Part shown: piece after piece, positions 1-6,192 of the stretch
Position numbering within the stretch: the stretch's first letter is position 1
How the letters are laid out: each line of letters opens with the position of its first letter
Assembly (NCBI GenBank): GCA_020851015.1
Contig: JADZDN010000454.1
Location: forward strand, 1-22,919
Reading direction: 5' to 3'
Source: Alphaproteobacteria bacterium
Lineage (GTDB): Bacteria > Pseudomonadota > Alphaproteobacteria > JAEULC01
DNA: 22,919 bases
Position numbers and translations under genes: made by a program
The notes under the pieces: generated by a model
Database searches by the model: none
What the model saw: the letters and a program-made list of their open reading frames with translations, nothing else
What the model was told of the DNA's origin: nothing

Positions 1-554
1 CCGAGCTCTACAACACGCCGGCGCCGCCGCCGGGCGCGCTCGACGCCGCCAAGGCGCTGGGCGGCGGGCTCGACAACCTGATCGTCTTCAACACGCTGTC
101 CAAGCGGTCGAGCTCGCCGGGCTTGCGCTCGGGCTTCGCCGTCGGCTCGCCGCACACGATCATGCTGCTCAACCGCCTGCGCTCCTACAGCGCGGCGGCC
201 TCGCCCCTGGCGGTGATGGACGCCGCCACCGCCTGCTGGAGCGACGAGGTGCATGTCGAGGCGATGCGCAGGCACTATCGCGGCCTCTACGACATGGCCG
301 AGCGCGTGCTGAAGGGCCGCTACGGTTTCTACAAGCCGGACGGCGGCTTCTACCTCTGGCTCGACGTCGGCGACGGCGAGGATGCCTGCAGGCGCCTGTG
401 GGGCGAGGCGGCGGTGCGCGTGCTGCCCGGCGCCTACATGACCCGCCCGAACACCGACGGCAGCAACGACGGCAAGCCCTATATCCGCATCGCGCTGGTG
501 GGCGACCTGGAATCCACCGAGGCGGCGCTGACCCGGATGACAAGGGTGCTTTGA
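1..554 (+). CDS. Class I/II PLP-dependent aminotransferase, DapC-like (5'-truncated)
   Basis: This is the C-terminal part of a fold-type I aminotransferase, read in the frame starting at base 3; the start codon lies outside the window. The segment SKRSSSPGLRSGF (bases about 99-137) is the PLP-lysine motif: the lysine forms the internal aldimine and the Arg of LRSGF contacts the cofactor phosphate. The opening residues ELY fit the end of the DECYSELY-type segment that precedes this lysine in N-succinyldiaminopimelate and related aminotransferases. The late PDGGFYLWLD and the substrate-carboxylate arginine in YIRIAL are also typical. RVLPGAYM resembles the DapC group, so succinyl-DAP transamination in lysine and peptidoglycan precursor synthesis is the best guess. 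Another class I aminotransferase activity cannot be excluded without the N-terminal half. The family is certain; the substrate is inferred. Confidence 0.85.
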   Translation, partial: ELYNTPAPPPGALDAAKALGGGLDNLIVFNTLSKRSSSPGLRSGFAVGSPHTIMLLNRLRSYSAAASPLAVMDAATACWSDEVHVEAMRRHYRGLYDMAERVLKGRYGFYKPDGGFYLWLDVGDGEDACRRLWGEAAVRVLPGAYMTRPNTDGSNDGKPYIRIALVGDLESTEAALTRMTRVL

Positions 555-581
555 CCCTCGCCCGCCTTGGGCGGGCGAGGG
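555..581 (+). terminator. Strong GC hairpin after the aminotransferase gene
   Basis: Directly after the TGA stop, CCCTCGCCCGCC (555-566) and GGCGGGCGAGGG (570-581) form a perfect 12-bp stem with a 3-base loop. No T-run follows, so intrinsic termination is unproven. Stability and position make it a likely 3'-end or transcription-attenuation element. Confidence 0.55.
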
Positions 582-652
582 ATGGCGGTTGAATCCCGGC
601 CCCGGCGCGTGTAAGCGAGGCGCCAGAACACCATCCTACCGGAGCAACCGCC

Positions 653-814
653 ATGGCCGCGGCCGCGATCAAGACCTATGCCGACACCCAGCTCGCGAAG
701 ATCAACGACAAGATCGCCAAGCTCGAGGGCGAGAAGGCGGAGGTCGCCGCCAAGCGGGCGCGCCTCGCCTCGTCCTGCCGCAAGTGGATCCAGGCCAAGT
801 ACAACGCCCGATAG
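653..814 (+). CDS. Small charged helical protein, 53 aa, function unknown
   Basis: An ATG at 653 preceded by GGAG (641-644, 8 bases upstream) opens a 53-codon frame ending TAG at 812-814. The product is rich in Lys, Ala and Glu. It begins MAAAAIKTYADTQLAKINDK and then alternates Lys/Ile/Leu with Glu/Ala, as expected for one long amphipathic helix or short coiled coil. It ends with the basic stretch CRKWIQAKYNAR. There is no signal peptide or membrane segment. It lies 24 bases upstream of the PAS/HD-GYP receptor gene on the same strand, so the two may be cotranscribed. I do not recognise a family. The good ribosome site, lack of extra stops and sensible composition support it as a real gene, more so than the 589-825 frame overlapping it, which is Arg/Gly/Pro-rich. 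Confidence 0.6.
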   Translation: MAAAAIKTYADTQLAKINDKIAKLEGEKAEVAAKRARLASSCRKWIQAKYNAR

Positions 815-838
815 CGGGCCGCTAGCAGGCAGCCGCGC

Positions 839-2950
839 ATGACCGTCCCCGCCGCCGAGGGGTCGGTTTCGCCTGCTTCCGGGCGGGCGCGCGCCGTATC
901 CATCGCGGCGGCCGTCCTGCTGCTGGTTGCCGCGATCGCTGCGGCGGTCGGCATCCTTCGTTTCGCGGATTCCGAGCGCCGCCGCGACCTGGCGCAGTGG
1001 CACGCGCGGCTGAACGTCGTCGCCGACAGCCGGTTCGCCGCGGTGCAGGCCTGGCTCGATCAGAACCTGGGCGAGATGCGCTCGATCGCCGAGAACCAGG
1101 CGGTGCAGCTCTACCTGACCGAATTGTCGCAGGCCAAGGGCGACCGCGCGGCCGTGACCGACGAGCCGGCGCAGCTCGGCTATCTGCGCAATCTCTTGGT
1201 CGTCACGGCCGAGCGCGCGGGCTTCGGTGGCGGGCGGGGCCCGAGCGTCGGGGCCAACGTGCGGCGCACCGGCAGCGGCGGCATCGCGCTGCTCGACGCC
1301 GACGGCAAGGCGCTGGTCGCCTCGCCCGAAATGCCGCCGATCGACGAAGCGCTGGCCAGGCGCATCGCCGACGCGCCCAAGGACAAACCCTCGGCGATCG
1401 ACTGGTTTGTCGGCGCCTCGGGCCAGCCCACCATCGGCTTCCTGGCGCCGATCTTCGCCATCCAGGCCGATCCGGGCACCAGCGCACGGATCGGCTACGC
1501 GCTGGGGCTGCGCGAGCCGGGCGATGGCTTCTACGGCCTGCTGCGCCAACCCGGCGCGACCCAGGGCTCGGCCGAGGTGCTGCTGGTCCGCCGTGGCGCT
1601 AAAGGTAGCGCCTATGCCTCACCCCTTGCAGACGGAACGCCGCCGCTGCGCCGCGAGCCGGGCGCCGAAGACGTGGCAAGCGAGATGCGCCGGGACCTGG
1701 CGCGCGGCCTGGATTACCGCGGCCACAACGTGCTCGCGGTGATGCGTTCCTTCGACACGGTGCCCTGGACGCTGGTTTACAAGATCGACCGCGACGAGGC
1801 GCTGGCGGAAAGCGACGCGCGGCGGCGCAATCTCATCGTCGGCCTCGGCCTGCTGGTCGCGCTGACCGCCGCCGCCTTCGTGGCGGTCTGGTGGCACGCG
1901 AGCTCGCGCCGCGCGACCGAGGCGGCGCAGCGCTACCGCGATCTGGCGCGGCAGTTCGAACGCCAGGAAATCCTGCTGCGCACGGTCACCGACAGCCAGC
2001 CCGACCTGATCTACCTGGTCGACGGCAACGGCGCGGTGCGCTTCGCCAACGCGGCGGTCGCCAGGCGCGGCGGGGTGGCCGCCTCGGCGCTGATCGGCAA
2101 GTCGCTGGCCGATATCGTCGGGCCGGATCACGCCAAGCGTATCGCTGAAGTCAACCGCAAGGCGCGCAAGCAGGGCCAGCCGAAATCGCGGCTGATGCGC
2201 GAGACGCGCGAGGACGGCAGCGAGCGCGTGGTCCAGACCGGCCATATCCCGATCGGCCGGGGCGACGGCGCCAAGAGCGCCGTGCTGGTGGTCGAGCGCG
2301 ACGTGACCGGGGCGGTGATCGAGCGCGAGCGCCGCGCGCGGGCGCTGGCCGGCGTGGTCGACGCGCTGGTGGCGCTGATCGACCGGCGCGATCCCTACTG
2401 CGCCGATCATGCGCGGCGGGTCGGCCAGGTGGCGGCGGCGATCGTCGAGGCGATGGGGCTCGACCCCACGCATCGCCAGACGGTTCACACCGCGGCCAGT
2501 TTGATGAACCTGGGCAAGGTGCTGGTGCCGACCGAGGTCCTGACCAAGACCGGCAGGCTGAGCGACGCCGAGATGCGGCAGGTGCGCGAGAGCATCCTGC
2601 ACTCCGCCGATTTCGTCGCCGGCATCGAGTTCGACGGGCCGGTGCTGCAGACCCTGCGGCAGTTGCAGGAGCGGGTGGACGGCAAGGGCTATCCGCAGGG
2701 TATCAAGGGCGAGGCGATCCTGCTGCCCGCGCGCATCCTCGCCGTCGCCAACGCCTTCGTGTCGATGGTATCGCCGCGCGCCTGGCGCGAGGCGATCGGC
2801 ATGGACCGGGCGATGGAGACCCTGCGGCGCGACCGCGACGGCGCCTTCGACCGCCGCGTCGTGGCCGCGCTGGAGCACGTGCTGGAGAATGCCGGCGGCG
2901 CCGAGCGCTGGCGCGACTTCGCGCGCCCGCCGCAGGTCGTCAAGGCCTAG
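839..2950 (+). CDS. Membrane receptor with extracytoplasmic sensor, PAS and degenerate HD-GYP domain
   Basis: The protein has 703 residues. TM1 (about 19-41) and TM2 (about 331-353) bracket a roughly 290-residue periplasmic sensor region, probably Cache-like. A PAS domain (about 376-492, with SQPDLIYLVDGNG near its start) leads into an HD-GYP-like domain (about 498-685). Active HD-GYP proteins hydrolyse c-di-GMP with a di- or tri-metal site. Here the HD pair is replaced by Met556-Asn557 (SLMNLGK), the usual HHE before DGxGYP is Leu-Gln-Glu (609-611), and the later VAD Asp is Asn638. His524, His588 and the GYP itself (617-619) remain. Catalysis is therefore unlikely, and ligand binding or a purely conformational output is more plausible. 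The gene converges on the LapG-like protease gene with a 3-base gap. Its start is an ATG with only a weak AGGCAG upstream. Confidence 0.85.
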   Translation: MTVPAAEGSVSPASGRARAVSIAAAVLLLVAAIAAAVGILRFADSERRRDLAQWHARLNVVADSRFAAVQAWLDQNLGEMRSIAENQAVQLYLTELSQAKGDRAAVTDEPAQLGYLRNLLVVTAERAGFGGGRGPSVGANVRRTGSGGIALLDADGKALVASPEMPPIDEALARRIADAPKDKPSAIDWFVGASGQPTIGFLAPIFAIQADPGTSARIGYALGLREPGDGFYGLLRQPGATQGSAEVLLVRRGAKGSAYASPLADGTPPLRREPGAEDVASEMRRDLARGLDYRGHNVLAVMRSFDTVPWTLVYKIDRDEALAESDARRRNLIVGLGLLVALTAAAFVAVWWHASSRRATEAAQRYRDLARQFERQEILLRTVTDSQPDLIYLVDGNGAVRFANAAVARRGGVAASALIGKSLADIVGPDHAKRIAEVNRKARKQGQPKSRLMRETREDGSERVVQTGHIPIGRGDGAKSAVLVVERDVTGAVIERERRARALAGVVDALVALIDRRDPYCADHARRVGQVAAAIVEAMGLDPTHRQTVHTAASLMNLGKVLVPTEVLTKTGRLSDAEMRQVRESILHSADFVAGIEFDGPVLQTLRQLQERVDGKGYPQGIKGEAILLPARILAVANAFVSMVSPRAWREAIGMDRAMETLRRDRDGAFDRRVVAALEHVLENAGGAERWRDFARPPQVVKA

Positions 2951-2953
2951 ACG

Positions 2954-3628
2954 CTACGGCGTCGCGCGCGAGATCTGCATCGGCTTGTGCAGCCACCAGG
3001 ACTGCTCGTTGATCGAGTAGAGCGGGCGGTAGTGGCGGACCTGGCTGGTCTCGACCACCTGCCTGATCTGGTTGTCGAGCAACAGCGCCTTGCCCTCGTG
3101 GTAGACCACCAGCACCGCATGCGCGACGTTCAGGTTCAGGTCCTGCAGCACGACCAGGCGCAGCTCGTCCGGCTTGAATCCCAGCGTGCGCAGCGACATG
3201 AACTTGGCGATCGCGTAGTCCTCGCAGTCGCCGTCGCGCGTCAGGAACTCGCGCGGCGTCGCCCAGTAGTCGGGCACGCCGTAGTTCGGCATGTCCTCGA
3301 TGTAGCTGCGCCGGTTCATGTAGGTGTTGACCGCCAGGACCTGCTCGGTGCGCGGCTTGCCCTCGAGGGTCGCGAGAAAGCGCCGCCAGTCCGCCAGCCG
3401 GCACTTCAGCGCGCCGAGCTGGGCGCAGGGGGCAAGCTCCAGCGACTGCTCGCCGCGATAGCGGTCGATCATCCAGGTCCACTTGGTGAAGGGGCGCAGG
3501 TTCTCCGAGCGCGTCTCCGCCATGCCGAACAGGCTGGGATGGTCGACGGCCGCGGCGGTTCGGGGCGTCGCGGACGCGCCGGCCAGCATGCCGAAAAGGA
3601 CGATCAAGGCCGGGCGGACGAAGCCCAT
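2954..3628 (-). CDS. lapG: LapG-type periplasmic transglutaminase-like cysteine protease (BTLCP family)
   Basis: This 224-residue protein has an N-terminal signal segment (about 1-27, hydrophobic ALIVLFGMLAGASA), which places it in the periplasm. The fold is a bacterial transglutaminase-like cysteine protease: Cys135 in RDGDCEDYAIAKF, His170 in VAHAVLVVYH and Asp185 in LLLDNQ. These lie close to the Cys134-His172-Asp189 triad of Pseudomonas fluorescens LapG. The acidic residues flanking the Cys (DGDCED) match the family's calcium-binding site. LapG proteases release LapA-type adhesins by cutting after their N-terminal retention module. A large exported adhesin with its own secretion genes starts 2.6 kb away, which makes it the obvious substrate. 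The start ATG has only a weak Shine-Dalgarno sequence. No LapD homologue is visible in the window. Confidence 0.88.
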   Translation of the reverse strand: MGFVRPALIVLFGMLAGASATPRTAAAVDHPSLFGMAETRSENLRPFTKWTWMIDRYRGEQSLELAPCAQLGALKCRLADWRRFLATLEGKPRTEQVLAVNTYMNRRSYIEDMPNYGVPDYWATPREFLTRDGDCEDYAIAKFMSLRTLGFKPDELRLVVLQDLNLNVAHAVLVVYHEGKALLLDNQIRQVVETSQVRHYRPLYSINEQSWWLHKPMQISRATP

Positions 3629-3680
3629 GCTAAGGCTCGCGAAACGGGGACGGGCGGCCCCTGTTATTGCCCGCCAATCC

Positions 3681-3734
3681 TTACCAAGCGGTAAGTGCGT
3701 CGCGGCGAAGCGCTACTTGTTTACCGCGCGGTAA
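3681..3734. promoter_or_regulatory. Paired TTACC-N4-GGTAA dyads upstream of the lapG-like gene
   Basis: TTACCAAGCGGTAA (3681-3694) and TTACCGCGCGGTAA (3721-3734) share the same 5-4-5 inverted-repeat format. They start exactly 40 bp apart, about four helical turns. The second extends to the 18-bp perfect palindrome GTTTACCGCGCGGTAAAC (3719-3736), which overlaps the last codons of the upstream cyclase gene. Both lie 53-108 bases upstream of the protease start on its strand. This looks like a double operator for a dimeric regulator. No regulator is identified, and a hairpin or terminator role for the cyclase transcript is the alternative. Confidence 0.45.
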
Positions 3735-5965
3735 ACGCCGTCCCAGCCTTGCTCGGGCGGGACGCGGCGGAATTCCGCGATCCGCTCCGCATAGAGTTCA
3801 TAAAGGCCGACCGGCGCGCGCGCGCCCATGGTTTCGTTGGCCAAGCCGCGGCATTCGCCCAGCCGCGCCTCGGCGGTGTCCCATTGCCGGGCGCGATAGG
3901 CCGCCAGCAGCGCGTCGTGCGCCGCGTGCCAGCGCTGGAAGCCCGGTGCGTTAACCATGCCGGCATCGCCCAGGATCGTGAAGACCTGCACCGCCTCGGA
4001 CTTGCCCTTGACCGCGATCAGGTCGAGCTCGAGCAGCCCGAAGCGCCCCGCCACGGCCTCGGCGGTCGCCTCGCCGATCACGATATCGACGCCATAGGCG
4101 CGCGATTGCGATTCCAGCCGCGCGGCCAGGTTCACCGCGTCGCCCAGCACCGTGTAGTCGAAGCGCTGGTCCGAGCCCATGTTGCCCACGACGCAATCGC
4201 CCGTGTTGATGCCGACGCCGACGCGCAGCGGCTTGAACCCGGCGGTGTCGCCGTCCATCTCGGCCAGGCGCTCCGCGTTCAGCGCGTCCAATGCGCGCAG
4301 CATGTCCAGCGCGGCCTCGCAGGCGTGCAGCGCGTGCTCCTTGTCGTCCAGCGGCGCGTTCCAGAACGCCATCACGCAGTCGCCCATATACTTGTCGATC
4401 GTCCCGCGGCGCGCCTGGATGCGCTCGGTCATCGGCGTCAGCAGGCGGTTGATCAGCCGGGTCAACGCCTGCGGATCGGACTTGTACTCCTCGGCGATCG
4501 CGGTGAAGCCGTGGACGTCGGAGAACAGGAAAGACATCTCGCGCGTCTCGCCGCCGGTGTGCAGCAGCGAGGGGTCCTCGGCCAGCCGGTTGACCTGCTC
4601 GGGCGCCAGGTAGTGGGCGAAGGCGGTGCGGATCTCGCGGCGCTGCGCCGCCTCGCGCATGAACTTCAGGAAGGTCAGCACGACGAACAGCGCGGTGCAC
4701 GAGACCACCGGGAAGCTGGCATCGACCAGGAAGGCCTGGCGCGCCAGCAGGTACCACGAGGAGCACACCAGGGCCGCCACCAGCGAGGCGAACACGGCGA
4801 CCATCGACACCGCCGATCCGGCCGGCAGCACCGCGATCAGCAGCAAGCCGGTCAGGATGATGACCCCAAGCTCGATCGCGTCGATGCCGTTGAGCCTCGT
4901 CAGGTGCTCCTTCAGGAGGATCGACTTCAGGAGCTGCGCATGAATCTCCACGCCGGGGATCACCGTCTCGACCGGCGTCGTGCGCAGATCCTTCAAGCCC
5001 AGGGCCGAGGTGCCCACGAGCACGAACTTGCCCTTGATCGCCTGCGGGTCGAACTTGCCGGTCAGGATGTCCTTGGCCGGCAGGTAGATGCTGGGATCGT
5101 GGCGCGCGAAGCGCACCCACAGGCGGCCGCGCCGGTCGGTCGGGATCTCGACGCCCTGGACGGCGACGCTCTGGATGCCGGCGCCCTCGACGTTCGGCAC
5201 GCTGCGGATGGCGTATTGCGGCTGGCCGGTGGCGACCCGCAGCATCTCCAGCACCAGCGTGGGATAGAGGTTCCTGCCGATCCGCACCACCGCCGGCACG
5301 CGCCGGATCGTGTCGTCGCGGTCCGGGCGCAGCACGAACATGCCGATGCCGCCCGCCGCCGCCTCCAGCACCGGGATGTTGCGGATCAGGTAGCCGAATC
5401 CCAGCAGGAAAGGCCGGGGATCGCCATTGAACTCGGCGACCGGCGTCACGCGCGGCGGCAACAATGCCTCGGCCGGCGAGGTGCCGACATCCGCGCCCTG
5501 GCCCAGCACGACGATCTTGCTCTGTTTGAGGACGGTGGCGAACAGCTCATCGGTCGAGGGCAGGCGCTGGATCTGCTGGCGCAGCTCGGGCGTCAGGCCG
5601 AAGGCGCGGTCGACGAAGTTGCCACCGGAGGTCGGATCGGGCTCGGCGAAAAACATGTCGAAGCCGATCGCGACGGCGCCGGCGTTGGTGAGATCGCCCA
5701 CCAGCTTGGCGATGTAGTGGCGCGGCCAGGGCCACTGGCCCAGGGTCTTCAGGCTCACCTCGTCGATGTCGACGATGACGACCGGCTTTTCGGCGCGCTC
5801 CAGCGGCGACCAGCGCTGGTAGAGGTCGAAGGTCTTCAGCCGCAAGGTTTCGATCGGCCCGGGATCGCCCATGCGCAGCGCGACCAGCGCGATCAGCAGC
5901 ACGATGCCGGTCAACCGCCCGGTGCGCCACCACGACCGCCAACGCCTTGCCAACCCGCCCGCCAT
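3713..5965 (-). CDS. CHASE2-domain class III adenylate cyclase
   Basis: This 750-residue membrane enzyme makes cAMP. After an N-terminal TM helix (about 18-31) comes an extracytoplasmic CHASE2 sensor (about 40-355; note VVIVDIDEVSLKTLGQWPWPR and FVLVGTSALGLKD). Three further TM helices follow (about 362-436), and then a cytoplasmic class III cyclase domain (about 470-665). The catalytic set is intact: metal-binding Asp483 (FSDVHGF) and Asp529 (YMGDC), adenine-selecting Lys525 (IDKYMGD) and Asp603 (FDYTVLGD), and transition-state Asn612 and Arg616 (VNLAARLE). The Lys/Asp pair indicates ATP rather than GTP. A C-terminal tail of about 85 residues is helical. The gene ends 84 bases before the lapG-like start on the same strand, so readthrough is possible. 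It is divergent from the adhesin gene across a 227-bp shared upstream region. Confidence 0.92.
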   Translation of the reverse strand: MAGGLARRWRSWWRTGRLTGIVLLIALVALRMGDPGPIETLRLKTFDLYQRWSPLERAEKPVVIVDIDEVSLKTLGQWPWPRHYIAKLVGDLTNAGAVAIGFDMFFAEPDPTSGGNFVDRAFGLTPELRQQIQRLPSTDELFATVLKQSKIVVLGQGADVGTSPAEALLPPRVTPVAEFNGDPRPFLLGFGYLIRNIPVLEAAAGGIGMFVLRPDRDDTIRRVPAVVRIGRNLYPTLVLEMLRVATGQPQYAIRSVPNVEGAGIQSVAVQGVEIPTDRRGRLWVRFARHDPSIYLPAKDILTGKFDPQAIKGKFVLVGTSALGLKDLRTTPVETVIPGVEIHAQLLKSILLKEHLTRLNGIDAIELGVIILTGLLLIAVLPAGSAVSMVAVFASLVAALVCSSWYLLARQAFLVDASFPVVSCTALFVVLTFLKFMREAAQRREIRTAFAHYLAPEQVNRLAEDPSLLHTGGETREMSFLFSDVHGFTAIAEEYKSDPQALTRLINRLLTPMTERIQARRGTIDKYMGDCVMAFWNAPLDDKEHALHACEAALDMLRALDALNAERLAEMDGDTAGFKPLRVGVGINTGDCVVGNMGSDQRFDYTVLGDAVNLAARLESQSRAYGVDIVIGEATAEAVAGRFGLLELDLIAVKGKSEAVQVFTILGDAGMVNAPGFQRWHAAHDALLAAYRARQWDTAEARLGECRGLANETMGARAPVGLYELYAERIAEFRRVPPEQGWDGVYRAVNK

Positions 5966-6192
5966 CCTTGCGCCAATCCCCGCCGGTTCTCCCGTAAACC
6001 ATAGCCCGGCCGCCGGCTCGGCGTCACCCGCGCGTCCACCCGCCGAATCGGCGGTTCGGCGCCATTTTTCAGGTCATGTCTTTATGGTTAAAGGATATTA
6101 GGGTTATTGTGCGGGAGCGGTAACGCGAGTAAACTGCATAAAATTCGCTGCAATCGCGTCCACCAACTCGACCGCCCAAAGGATGAGCTGAC
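5966..6192. promoter_or_regulatory. Divergent control region between the cyclase and adhesin genes
   Basis: This 227-bp gap contains an unusually A/T-rich stretch for this genome (about 6060-6155). On the plus strand, TTGTGC (6107-6112) and TAAACT (6130-6135) are separated by 17 bases and form a plausible sigma-70 type promoter for the adhesin, with a leader of about 50 bases. AAAGGA (6178-6183) lies 9 bases before the GTG start at 6193 and is a good ribosome site that fixes this start. A promoter for the minus-strand cyclase gene must also lie here, but none stands out. The AAGG next to the cyclase ATG is too close to be a normal ribosome site. Confidence 0.45.

Noticed and set aside
2330..2900. 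Calling the HD-GYP domain an active c-di-GMP phosphodiesterase
   Set aside because: Most metal ligands are replaced (Met556-Asn557, Leu609-Gln610, Asn638), so activity is not supported.
3695..6004. A 769-codon open frame on the plus strand opposite the cyclase gene
   Set aside because: It lies fully antisense to a cyclase with intact catalytic motifs, and its product is a His/Arg/Ala/Gln-rich string without domains. Long antisense open frames are common when third codon positions are GC-rich.
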